Source of the DNA: Planctomycetota bacterium
Lineage (GTDB): Bacteria; Planctomycetota; UBA8742; SKZP01
Reading direction: 5' to 3'
Length of the DNA: 7,484 nucleotides
Assembly (NCBI GenBank): GCA_007127275.1
Contig: SKZP01000599.1
Span: 1-7,484, forward strand
The first letter of the stretch is position 1, and each line of letters opens with the position of its first letter. The translations under genes were made by a program, and so were the position numbers. Shown piece by piece: positions 1-6,470 of the stretch. Below the pieces are notes generated by a model. It was given only the letters and a program-made list of their open reading frames with translations. It had not been told where the DNA came from and made no database searches.

Positions 1-482
1 GGGGCGAGTTTCAAGTCGAGCGGGAGCAGCGGCTCACTCGCCACGGGAGCCTCAGACGCAGCCGCCTCTTCCGACGCAGTCGCCCCCTCGTGCGCGGTTT
101 CCTCGCCCAACGGCGTGACCGCCAAGGGACGCGAGTCGGAAAGCAGAAAAAACGAGTCGTCGTCGTCCGTGGCGCTCTCCTCCTCCGGTACTACCTCCGG
201 TGGCGCCAGCGGCAACTCGTGGACGTCCGAGGAGATGGGGCGCACCGAAATGGGCACATGCCGCGGCGCGGGCAGGGGAGCATCCTCCGGATCCGCGAGT
301 GCGAGCGTGCGCAACTCCTCGGCCTCCTCCGCCGACAATACGCCCGTCTCCAGCATCAACACAAGCAACGCACGCGTATCCCCCGCCTGCTGCATAAAGC
401 GGCAGTGCTCAAGCTCGGCCTCGGAGATCATTTGGTGGGCCAGGGCCAACTGGCCCACCCGGGCGTCGTCCGGTGTTGGCAT
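1..482 (-). CDS. Hypothetical protein with N-terminal helical domain and acidic linker (C-terminus outside window)
   Basis: The reading frame is open from the start codon to the window edge, so only the N-terminal 160 residues are seen. Residues about 8-62 (beginning RVGQLALAHQMISEAEL) form helix-turn-helix units. Their spacing resembles the small N-terminal domains of GspE/PilB-type ATPases and of some bacterial kinases; this is inference from pattern, not a firm match. From about residue 63 the chain becomes rich in Pro, Ala and Glu, with a run of four Asp, typical of a disordered linker before a further domain. I chose the ATG at 482 because a GGAGAGGA sequence (500-493) lies 10 nt upstream and third-position GC rises sharply from there. 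An in-frame ATG at 557 would add 25 residues, but those codons are AT-richer at position 3. Function unknown; that the gene is real is fairly sure from codon use. Confidence 0.72.
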   Translation of the reverse strand, partial: MPTPDDARVGQLALAHQMISEAELEHCRFMQQAGDTRALLVLMLETGVLSAEEAEELRTLALADPEDAPLPAPRHVPISVRPISSDVHELPLAPPEVVPEEESATDDDDSFFLLSDSRPLAVTPLGEETAHEGATASEEAAASEAPVASEPLLPLDLKLA

Positions 483-701
483 TCCCCTGACATCCTCTCC
501 ATTTTTGGCCGCAACGGCGAGACGAACCGAGATGAGTCCCGACGTAGAAGGCTCCATGCGCCATCCCCGCGCCTCGTGGGGAAACACAAGCGAGGGATGA
601 GAGCTCTCCGCCGGGCACCTCGGACGGGAACCAACCGTACACAAACCGGCTCGAATGTCCGGCCAACGTGGCGTTCTGCAAGCGCTTGGCGAACGCGTTC
701 T

Positions 702-730
702 AGTGTATGCGACAAGCCAAACCGGGTCAA
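702..730 (-). promoter_or_regulatory. Sigma70-like promoter for the minus-strand gene at 1-482
   Basis: On the minus strand there is TTGACC (730-725), a 17-nt spacer, then TACACT (707-702). This is close to the consensus with ideal spacing. Transcription would start near 695, giving a leader of about 210 nt to the ATG at 482 (about 140 nt to the alternative ATG at 557). The leader has no recognised riboswitch or tRNA-like element. Confidence 0.6.
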
Positions 731-853
731 CGAAACGGGTTCTCTCGTCCGACGCCCGCGGACCGGGCCAAGGCAATGCGAATGGCCAAGCCCACGGCTT
801 CGCCGAAATGCCGTAAGTCTTCGGGTCAGAGGCGAGCGCCAGGTGCCAGCTGT

Positions 854-979
854 GCGAGGCGAAGCACGGAACCACGCAGTGCCTCGCCAGGCGTGCGCGT
901 TGCGCGCGCCTGGTTTCGTCAACACGTTACAGCGTTCGGGCGAAGCACGTGGACTTTAACGCCGCGTGGAGTACACGCG
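854..979 (+). other. Cluster of four consecutive inverted repeats (possible structured RNA or transcription-end element)
   Basis: Stem A is GCGAGGCG (854-861) with TGCCTCGC (880-887). Stem B is CCAGGCGTGCGC (887-898), loop GTT, then GCGCGCGCCTGG (902-913), 12 pairs. Stem C is CACGT (923-927) with ACGTG (947-951), enclosing GC/GC and TTC/GAA pairs. Stem D is CGCGTG (963-968), loop GAGTA, CACGCG (974-979). The non-Watson-Crick pairs in A (G861-T880) and B (T894-G906) are G-U wobbles only in plus-strand RNA; in minus-strand RNA they would be A-C mismatches. That hints at a plus-strand transcript, although both flanking genes are on the minus strand. TTTCG follows stem B on the plus strand, a very weak T tract. 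No known RNA family was recognised. Confidence 0.4.
963..979 (-). terminator. Possible hairpin at the 3' end of the CPBP gene transcript
   Basis: On the minus strand CGCGTG, TACTC, CACGCG forms a perfect 6-bp stem with a 5-nt loop, about 26 nt past the CPBP stop codon. No U-tract follows (GCGTTAAAG), so it is not a classical intrinsic terminator. It may stabilise a 3' end or belong to the larger hairpin cluster. Confidence 0.25.
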
Positions 980-1004
980 TAACCCTCGTGCTCGTCAGTT
1001 GGCG

Positions 1005-1844
1005 TCACTCGCTACTTTCGAAGTAGCCGGCTTGGTGGGATTGAACGAGAAAGACGAAAATGTCGTAGATGGTGTGTGTGTAGACCGCGGCGGCAAAGCC
1101 GCGCAGGATGAAGATCACGGCGAGGAAGGCTCCGCAGACGGTGCGAAAGATCATGGGAGCGAGAGTCGGCGGGTTGGCGGGATCCAGGTGGTGGGCCAGC
1201 GCGAAAAGCACCGACGAAATCAGCACGGCAAGGAAAATGGCCGCAAATTGGTTGCGGCGAGGATCCTCTTTGCTCGAGAGCAGTTTGCGGAAAAACCAGA
1301 TCAGCACCGTCAGCAAAATCAGCCGAAAGACCAGCTCTTCGTAGAAACCCGCACCGGCCGAGTGCACCACCGAGGAAACAATGGCAAACGTCCCCGGGTT
1401 CCACCCCTCCGGCGGAGCGCCGAAGAGGTCGCCGACTCCGGCCTCGAGCGGCAGTAGCAGGCCAAGCGTGGGCAAGTTCTCCTGGGCAACGGTTGTGAAG
1501 ACGACGGCAAAGCCTCCCATCAATACGGCCCAGACGGTCGTTTCCACGACGAGAAGCGGAACGTAGTGCGGCGAGAGCCCCCCCTGCTTACGGATGCGCA
1601 GCGCGGCGACGAGGATGACGAGCATCACCACGAGGTTGAACACAATGTGTGCAGGTCCCAACAAGCTAAACAGCAGCCAAACAATCACACCGGCGGCGTT
1701 CTGCGCCTGCGGCTGCAGAATGACGAGTCCGATCTCGTAGATCAGCAGCCACGGCAACACGTACATCAGCGACAGCGAGAGGGTCTGCGTGCGCTGAAAG
1801 TAGCCGGTGGGTTGCGCCTCGGAGCGCGAGCGGGACCTGCCCAT
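1005..1844 (-). CDS. CPBP family intramembrane metalloprotease (CAAX protease/bacteriocin-processing, Abi-like)
   Basis: A 279-residue hydrophobic protein with about six to eight membrane segments, probably in the cytoplasmic membrane. All three CPBP motifs are visible: EELVFR (E169, E170, R174), FALAH (F214, H218) and HTIYD (H257, D261). In this family these residues build the intramembrane glutamate/histidine active site. Known members cleave prenylated CAAX proteins, process peptides or give bacteriocin self-immunity; the substrate here cannot be told. The ATG at 1844 was chosen because a hydrophilic stretch of about 21 residues then leads directly into membrane helix 1, in the pattern GYFQRTQTLSLSLMYVLPW. 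The frame is open 60 codons further upstream, but that part is Cys/Arg/Pro-rich and not protein-like. No clear Shine-Dalgarno precedes the start. It is divergent from bshA, with no evidence of a functional link. Confidence 0.9.
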   Translation of the reverse strand: MGRSRSRSEAQPTGYFQRTQTLSLSLMYVLPWLLIYEIGLVILQPQAQNAAGVIVWLLFSLLGPAHIVFNLVVMLVILVAALRIRKQGGLSPHYVPLLVVETTVWAVLMGGFAVVFTTVAQENLPTLGLLLPLEAGVGDLFGAPPEGWNPGTFAIVSSVVHSAGAGFYEELVFRLILLTVLIWFFRKLLSSKEDPRRNQFAAIFLAVLISSVLFALAHHLDPANPPTLAPMIFRTVCGAFLAVIFILRGFAAAVYTHTIYDIFVFLVQSHQAGYFESSE

Positions 1845-1907
1845 GTGACGTTCGCGGCAAGGGGAGGGGTCGAGCGAAGCAAGGATCAGGCGCCAGCATG
1901 GTAGCGC

Positions 1908-1937
1908 AGTGTCCTGCGTGTGGGAACGCCGTGGCAA
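1908..1937 (-). promoter_or_regulatory. Candidate promoter for the CPBP gene
   Basis: On the minus strand TTGCCA (1937-1932) is followed by an 18-nt spacer and GACACT (1913-1908). The match is moderate. It would give a leader of about 55 nt before the ATG at 1844. The element resembles the TTGACC/TACACT promoter at 702-730. Confidence 0.35.
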
Positions 1938-2062
1938 CGCCCCCAAGCCCAGAGATTGCGCCCCTGGGCACTCCTTCGACAACCGGGGAGGCCACGCTAC
2001 GCATGAGGAGCGCGCGAGGCGCATGCCACGCGTTGCCTCCCCCGTAGTGCGTGCGGGGGACT

Positions 2063-2122
2063 ACCGACGCAGTTGGTTGTTTTTGGTGCGTCCCACCGAC
2101 GCCGTCGGTGGCTTGCGTTTTT
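2063..2122 (+). promoter_or_regulatory. Hairpin with possible alternative pairing in the bshA leader
   Basis: CCACCGAC (2093-2100), loop GCC, GTCGGTGG (2104-2111) is a perfect 8-bp stem. A second copy of ACCGACGC lies upstream at 2063-2070, and its ACCGAC can also pair with the GTCGGT of the right arm, so two exclusive folds are possible. TTTTT follows at 2118-2122, six bases past the stem. This layout is compatible with an attenuator or a transcript-ending hairpin, but the T tract is too far from the stem for a textbook terminator. Confidence 0.3.
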
Positions 2123-2215
2123 GCGCGCGTCCACATGGCGCAGGCGGTAGTGTAAGATGCTCGGTGGTGCACCCACTCAAACGGCGGGCACAGTCAGCGG
2201 AAAAGGAAACGGAGC

Positions 2216-2220
2216 AGGGA
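2216..2220 (+). promoter_or_regulatory. Ribosome binding site of bshA
   Basis: AGGGA ends 9 nt before the ATG at 2230 and follows a GGAG at 2211-2214. It supports this ATG as the start, over any codon in the open frame upstream. Confidence 0.5.
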
Positions 2221-2229
2221 CGACGCATC

Positions 2230-3378
2230 ATGCGCATTGGCATCACGTGCTACCCAAGCCAAGGGGGGTCGGGGATTGTCGCCACCGAGCTCGGGCTGAT
2301 GCTCGCCGAGCGAGGCCACCAGATTCATTTCATCAGCTACGCGCAGCCCATCCGGCTGGCGAGCTACGCGTTTCGCCAGAACCTCACGGTGCATGAAGTC
2401 GCCACGCCGACCTACCCCGTATTTCAGTATCCGCCGTATTCGCTCGCCCTGGCGAGCAAGATGGTGCAGGTGATTGACGACCACGACCTTGAGATCATGC
2501 ACGTGCATTACGCGCTGCCGCATGCCATTGCGGCGTGGCTCGCCAAGCAGATGGTCGACAATCAGAAGGTGCGGATCATCACCACACTGCACGGGACGGA
2601 CATCACGCTCGTCGGCCTCGAGGAGGCCTATTACAAGCCCACCTGCTTCGCGCTTGCCAACTCCGACGGCATCACCGCGGTCAGCGAGGACTTGCGCCAG
2701 CAGACGTGCCAACGCTTCGGCGTGCGCTGCGAGGACATTGACGTCGTGCCCAACTTCGTCGACCGCACCCGCTTCGTCCCGTTGAGCGAGGCGGAACGAG
2801 TGGAGCGCCGGCACGCCTGGAGCGGCCGCGGTGAGTTTGTGATGATGCATCTTTCCAACTACCGGCCGGTGAAGCGCGCCAAGGACGTCCTGCAGGTCTT
2901 TCTCAACGTGCGCAAGCAGGTGCCGGCCAAGCTCGTGCTGATTGGCGAAGGGCCCGAGTTGCGGGACTGCCGGGCCATGGCCGCCGAGGCGGGGGCCACG
3001 GAGGACCTTGTGTTGCTCGGCCGGCAGGTTGCCGTGTGGGAGTTGTTGCCGCTTGCGGATGTGTATCTGCTGACGAGCGAGCAGGAGTCGTTCGGTCTCT
3101 CGGCGCTCGAGGCCATGTCCTGCGGGGTGCCGGTCGTGGCGACGCGGGTCGGCGGCGTGCCGGAAGTGATTGTCGACGACGACAGCGGCTACCTCTGCGA
3201 GGTCGGCGACGTGGACGCCATGACACAGCGGGTACTCACTCTCGCCCGCGACCGGCAGCGCGCCACGGCCATGAGCGAGGCTGCACGCGAACGCGCGAGC
3301 CACTTCGAAGCCCCCGGCATTGTCGGCCGCTACGAAGCCGTTTACGAGCGTGTCTTCGCGGCCGCATCTCCCTCCTGA
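2230..3378 (+). CDS. bshA: N-acetyl-alpha-D-glucosaminyl L-malate synthase BshA (bacillithiol biosynthesis)
   Basis: A cytoplasmic GT-B, GT4-family retaining glycosyltransferase that joins GlcNAc from UDP-GlcNAc to L-malate, the first step of bacillithiol synthesis. The 382-residue length is close to the roughly 377 of the Bacillus enzyme. The N-terminus MRIGITCYPSQGGSGIVATE carries the family's Gly-rich loop (G12, G13, G15). YPPYSLALASK (67-77), HYALPHAIAAWLAKQM (93-108) and TLHGTDIT (119-126) follow the known BshA pattern closely. In the C-terminal domain, SNYRPVKR (209-216) supplies the phosphate-binding Arg/Lys, and E286 and E294 in EQESFGLSALE form the GT4 EX7E motif. GGVPEVI (308-314) is also typical. 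The start is at the conserved MRIGI. The glycosyltransferase gene starts 9 bp downstream in the same frame, suggesting co-transcription. bshB and bshC are not in the window. Confidence 0.95.
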   Translation: MRIGITCYPSQGGSGIVATELGLMLAERGHQIHFISYAQPIRLASYAFRQNLTVHEVATPTYPVFQYPPYSLALASKMVQVIDDHDLEIMHVHYALPHAIAAWLAKQMVDNQKVRIITTLHGTDITLVGLEEAYYKPTCFALANSDGITAVSEDLRQQTCQRFGVRCEDIDVVPNFVDRTRFVPLSEAERVERRHAWSGRGEFVMMHLSNYRPVKRAKDVLQVFLNVRKQVPAKLVLIGEGPELRDCRAMAAEAGATEDLVLLGRQVAVWELLPLADVYLLTSEQESFGLSALEAMSCGVPVVATRVGGVPEVIVDDDSGYLCEVGDVDAMTQRVLTLARDRQRATAMSEAARERASHFEAPGIVGRYEAVYERVFAAASPS

Positions 3379-3387
3379 CGTTCGCGT

Positions 3388-5304
3388 ATGAGCCAGCACA
3401 CCTCCCAGGCAACGAAGGCCCGTGCCGCGGGTGGTGACGTTGATTCCGGCGGTGAACGCCGACGTCGGGTCCGTTGGCTCGCTTTCTGGGTTGCCGCGGC
3501 GTTGTTGCTCGTGGTTGCGCTCGTGCTGCGGCTCGAGCGGATTGGCGAGGCGGACTTGTGGCTCGACGAGGCGTTCACTTGGGAGCGGGCCACGCAGATG
3601 GAGAGTGCCTGGGAAACGGCGACGTGCGTTACGACACATCCGCCGCTGACGCGCCTCGGCGTGCGCCTCACCTCGCACCTCTTCGGCGACTCCCCCGCGG
3701 CGCTGCGCATCCTGCCGTTGCTTGCCTCGCTTGCCTGCCTCCCCTTGCTCGGCCTCGTGTTGTGGCACGCGGGCCTCGGGCGCCTCACCATTCTCGTCGC
3801 CTTGGCGTTGCTTGCGCTCAACCCGGCAGCGGTGGATCTCGCGAATTGGGTGCGCCACTACAGTCTCGCCATGGCGCTCGCGCTGTGGCTAACACTCGTT
3901 TTCCTCTCGCTAATGCGCAAGCCGAGCGCGAAACAGGCGCTGCACTACGGCGTCGTGCTCGCGCTTGGCGTGTACACCTACTACTTGTTTTTCCTCATTC
4001 CGCTCGCCCACGCCCTCGCCACGCTGACGAGCCGAAAAGCGGCGCACGAAACGGCCGGCGGCGCGGATCACACGAGGGGTGCGCAACCGGCACCGCCCGC
4101 CCCGGCGGGGATTCGTCGCCTGGCCTCGCAGTTGCTCGACGGCGCAAGTCGTGTGGTGCTGGTCGTGCCGTGGTTCGTCGACATGCTTACTCGTAGCGAG
4201 CCCGCCGACGCACAAAAGGCGACGTCGCGCTGGTTTGCGCCGCAGATGAAGCAGCGCGTCGGCGCATTGCTGCTCGGTGGCGGCCTCGCCTTTGTGCTGT
4301 TTCTGCCGTGGTTGCTGTATCTTCTCTCGCGCTGGCCGCATGCGGAGACGGCGCACTACGCCGGCCACGCCTCGACCTTCGAGCAGATGACGCACTGGGT
4401 GCTGACGAGCTTTCTCGGCGTGCGCTACCGCGAACAAGGAATGATGGATTGGCAAAGCATGTTGCCGGCGGCGTATGCGGGCTACTACGTCGCGGTGATT
4501 GCCGTGCCGCTTCTGCTCGGGGCGCTGTGCCTGTGGCGGCGGCGCGGCGCCGAGGTGCTTGCCTGGCTCGGGTTTGCGCTGCCGTGGATGTTTCTTTTCA
4601 CGCTCGGCATCTGGATCAACATGTTCGGCACGTTCTGGCACTTCAGCTTTACGCTGCCGTTCGTGCTTGCCCTCGCGGCCGCAGGGCTTGCGCAGCCACT
4701 GCGCTGGGGGTGCGCCGTCGTTGCCCTTGGCGCTCCGCCGCAGGCGCGCCTCGGCGGTGCACTCGCATGCACGGCCGCCGCCGTCGCGTTCGTCGCGCTA
4801 CTGGGCAGTGCCGTCTACGGCTTGAGCGCGCAACACGGCTGGGGCTTGCTGCCAGAGCACGAGCCGGAGCGGCCGTCCATTGGCTACGACGACGAGCCCA
4901 TGCAACGTGGCCCTTGGCGCCGCGTCGCCGCCGAGATCCGCCGCGAACAGCAAGCCGAGCCAACGGACGCGGCGGTGATTGCCTTTCCAGGCTACCTGAA
5001 AGCAGCGCTGCGGTACGAGATTCGCGACCTGCCCGTGCTGCCGTATACGCGCGGTGCAAACGCAACCCAACGACTCGGCAACCTGCGCGCACCCGTGGTG
5101 AACGACGCAGGAGCGTTCTGGCCGAGCCTCAACGAACGAAACGCGGACACCCTCTGGATTGTCGCCCCCACCTGGAAGCGTAACGCCAAGGAACTGGCCG
5201 AGCTGATGACGCACCTACACGAACAAGGATACCGCGTCACTCTCCACGCCGAAGTTGTCGCCTTGTACCGGGAGGTAGACGTGTGGCGGGCGACGGTCCG
5301 TTGA
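3388..5304 (+). CDS. GT39/ArnT-like membrane glycosyltransferase (GT-C fold)
   Basis: A 638-residue polytopic protein of the dolichyl-phosphate-mannose mannosyltransferase/ArnT superfamily. Members move a sugar from a lipid-phosphate donor to protein, lipid or glycan on the outer side of the cytoplasmic membrane. Residues 30-48 form the first helix, followed by the first outer loop with the expected acidic pair in DLWLDEAFT (D60, E61) and then HPPL (84-87). RHYSLAMALAL (156-166) matches the family's RxYSL helix. More helices lie at about 108-127, 132-149, 186-213, 293-313, 364-383, 390-410, 420-436 and 457-479. The C-terminal 150 or so residues (WRRVAAEIRRE onward) are a soluble, likely periplasmic domain common in this group. 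Residues 215-289 are an unusually long, Ala/Pro-rich loop. The start follows the bshA stop directly and lacks a clear Shine-Dalgarno, so translation may depend on bshA. Donor and acceptor are unknown. Confidence 0.88.
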   Translation: MSQHTSQATKARAAGGDVDSGGERRRRVRWLAFWVAAALLLVVALVLRLERIGEADLWLDEAFTWERATQMESAWETATCVTTHPPLTRLGVRLTSHLFGDSPAALRILPLLASLACLPLLGLVLWHAGLGRLTILVALALLALNPAAVDLANWVRHYSLAMALALWLTLVFLSLMRKPSAKQALHYGVVLALGVYTYYLFFLIPLAHALATLTSRKAAHETAGGADHTRGAQPAPPAPAGIRRLASQLLDGASRVVLVVPWFVDMLTRSEPADAQKATSRWFAPQMKQRVGALLLGGGLAFVLFLPWLLYLLSRWPHAETAHYAGHASTFEQMTHWVLTSFLGVRYREQGMMDWQSMLPAAYAGYYVAVIAVPLLLGALCLWRRRGAEVLAWLGFALPWMFLFTLGIWINMFGTFWHFSFTLPFVLALAAAGLAQPLRWGCAVVALGAPPQARLGGALACTAAAVAFVALLGSAVYGLSAQHGWGLLPEHEPERPSIGYDDEPMQRGPWRRVAAEIRREQQAEPTDAAVIAFPGYLKAALRYEIRDLPVLPYTRGANATQRLGNLRAPVVNDAGAFWPSLNERNADTLWIVAPTWKRNAKELAELMTHLHEQGYRVTLHAEVVALYREVDVWRATVR

Positions 5305-5468
5305 GCCTTGCATTCACACGTACACGAAAGCGCACAATTGAACCCACCATGCGTGGATGCAATGCGTACAACGACGTTTGCGGCTGATGTTGCGCACTTT
5401 CGGCGCCCGTGCTTCATGCTGTCGGAAGGCAAGAATGGAATTGCGCAACGGCATAACGTGCGAAGCTC

Positions 5469-5498
5469 TTGACATCCCAGCGTGCTACCTCCTAGTGC
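5469..5498 (+). promoter_or_regulatory. Candidate promoter of the MBL-fold hydrolase gene, with adjacent inverted repeat
   Basis: A perfect TTGACA (5469-5474) is followed after 18 nt by TAGTGC (5493-5498), a weak -10. Overlapping its end, CGTGCA (5498-5503) and TGCACG (5511-5516) form a 6-bp inverted repeat with a 7-nt spacer. That is in the right place for an operator, though it is short enough to arise by chance. Confidence 0.4.
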
Positions 5499-5597
5499 GT
5501 GCAGCAACAATGCACGTCCAAGAGTGCGTCACCTACGCCGCAACATCCACGCAACCCCTGACTCTCTGACAGCCACCTTCGACCCACCACTCTTCCC

Positions 5598-5604
5598 AAA
5601 GGAG
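5598..5604 (+). promoter_or_regulatory. Strong ribosome binding site of the MBL-fold gene
   Basis: AAAGGAG lies 5 nt before the ATG at 5610, the best Shine-Dalgarno in the window. It fixes the start codon. Confidence 0.85.
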
Positions 5605-5609
5605 CGCGC

Positions 5610-6470
5610 ATGTCCTTACGAATTGGTGCCTACGAAATCACCACCGTCATCGCCAACCGCTTTCGGCTCGACGGCGGGGCCATGTTCGGCAACGTTCCCA
5701 AGGTGCTTTGGAACCGCGAGCAACCGGCCGACGAATCCAACCGGATCCAACTCGCGGCACGCTGCTTGCTGCTGCGCGGCGAGGGGCGTATTGCGCTCGT
5801 CGACACCGGCTGCGGCACCAAGCTGAGCGAAAAGGAGCGCGAGATTTTCGTCGTCGACCACACCGAGGACTCGCTGCTGACGAACCTTGCTGCGCACGGC
5901 GTCCAGCCGGAGGACGTCACCGACGTCATCATCACCCACCTGCACTTCGACCACGCCGGCGGCGGTACGACGCGGCAGTCGGACGGCACGGTGGGACCGA
6001 CCTTTCCCAACGCCACGTATCACGTACAACGCTCGAACCTCGCCACAGCCCGCGAGCCGAACCCGCGCGAACGGGCAAGCTACCTCGCCGACGACTTCGA
6101 ACCCGTCGCCGAAGCGGGCAACCTTTTGATGGTCAAAGGCAACGTGCAGTTGTTGCCGGGCGTCTACGCCTTCGTCAGCCACGGCCATACCACCGCAATG
6201 CAGTCGGTCGAGGTGCGCGGCAAAGACGCGAACGAGCCGAGCCTCTTTTATCCGGCGGACTTGATGCCGACCGACTCGCACTTGAAGGTGCCCTACACCA
6301 TGGGCTACGACCTGCACGCTGCCTGGATCCTGGAGGAGAAGCAGCGCTTCCTCGAAAAGATCCGTCCCGAAAAGGATTTCGTCGTGTTCGAACACGCGCC
6401 GAAGGTCGGCGCCGTAACCATCCGCGAAGGCCGCAAGTACCACGAGATTGCCGAGCACGTCGACCTGTAG
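5610..6470 (+). CDS. MBL-fold metallo-hydrolase, YtnP/AHL-lactonase-like
   Basis: A 286-residue, probably cytoplasmic (no signal peptide) metallo-beta-lactamase-fold enzyme. The N-terminus has LDGGAMFGNVPKVLW (20-34), a hallmark of the YtnP-like branch, some members of which open the lactone ring of acyl-homoserine lactones. VDTGCG (64-69) is the usual strand-turn of the fold. All two-metal ligands are visible: HLHFDH (H110, H112, D114, H115), H193 in SHGHT, bridging D217 in YPADL, and H262 in FEHAP. In the TPGHTxGHxS region of relatives, the second His position is Met (M197), which is not a metal ligand. The best-supported role is hydrolysis of a lactone or ester; the true substrate is unknown and quorum quenching is only one possibility. 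The strong Shine-Dalgarno and its own promoter suggest independent expression. Confidence 0.9.
   Translation: MSLRIGAYEITTVIANRFRLDGGAMFGNVPKVLWNREQPADESNRIQLAARCLLLRGEGRIALVDTGCGTKLSEKEREIFVVDHTEDSLLTNLAAHGVQPEDVTDVIITHLHFDHAGGGTTRQSDGTVGPTFPNATYHVQRSNLATAREPNPRERASYLADDFEPVAEAGNLLMVKGNVQLLPGVYAFVSHGHTTAMQSVEVRGKDANEPSLFYPADLMPTDSHLKVPYTMGYDLHAAWILEEKQRFLEKIRPEKDFVVFEHAPKVGAVTIREGRKYHEIAEHVDL

Larger units (their letters stand above)
483..1004. other. Intergenic region with a promoter and several hairpins
   Basis: No convincing gene lies between the two minus-strand genes. Frames on both strands stay open because of high GC, but their translations are Arg-rich and lack domain character. The right half (854-979) holds consecutive inverted repeats, and the left half holds the promoter at 702-730 and the leader of the downstream gene. 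No tRNA T-arm or anticodon arm was recognised. Confidence 0.6.
1845..2229. other. Divergent intergenic region between the CPBP gene and bshA
   Basis: These 385 bp separate oppositely transcribed genes and should hold both promoters. I see a moderate minus-strand promoter (1908-1937) and inverted repeats on the bshA side. One pairs TCCCCC with GGGGGA around an 11-nt loop (about 2038-2060); a stronger one is at 2093-2111. No strong plus-strand sigma70 promoter is visible; TAAGAT at 2153-2158 is a weak -10 candidate without a good -35. The bshA frame is open upstream to about 1909, but the translation there is not protein-like. Confidence 0.5.
5305..5609. other. Intergenic region upstream of the MBL-fold hydrolase gene
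   Basis: No gene is supported here; the short open frames have Cys/Arg-rich, non-protein-like translations. It contains a promoter candidate (5469-5498), a small inverted repeat beside it, and several scattered TTGCGCA words, one within a TTGCGCAA palindrome. No clear terminator follows the glycosyltransferase stop codon. Confidence 0.5.

Noticed and set aside
90..959. A 289-codon plus-strand open frame
   Set aside because: It is antisense to the codon-biased minus-strand gene for half its length and extremely Arg-rich, typical of a non-coding frame in high-GC DNA.
483..1004. Possible tRNA or attC-like recombination site among the inverted repeats
   Set aside because: No T-arm with a TTCRA loop, no acceptor stem, and no paired GTTRRRY/RYYYAAC core sites in the right order.
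1845..2024. 60-residue N-terminal extension of the CPBP protein
   Set aside because: Cys/Arg/Pro-rich with no membrane or domain character. The start at 1844 gives the usual short hydrophilic lead into helix 1.
1909..2229. N-terminal extension of BshA by 107 residues
   Set aside because: The frame is open, but the translation is not protein-like. MRIGITCYPS is the conserved BshA start and has a Shine-Dalgarno before it.
2194..3858. A 554-codon open frame on the minus strand across bshA and the start of the glycosyltransferase gene
   Set aside because: It is the antisense shadow of two well-supported genes in GC-rich DNA. Its translation is His/Arg/Gln-rich and has no domain.
5357..5569. A 70-codon plus-strand open frame in the gap before the MBL gene
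   Set aside because: Cys/Arg-rich, no Shine-Dalgarno, and it runs through the promoter candidate. No sign of coding selection.
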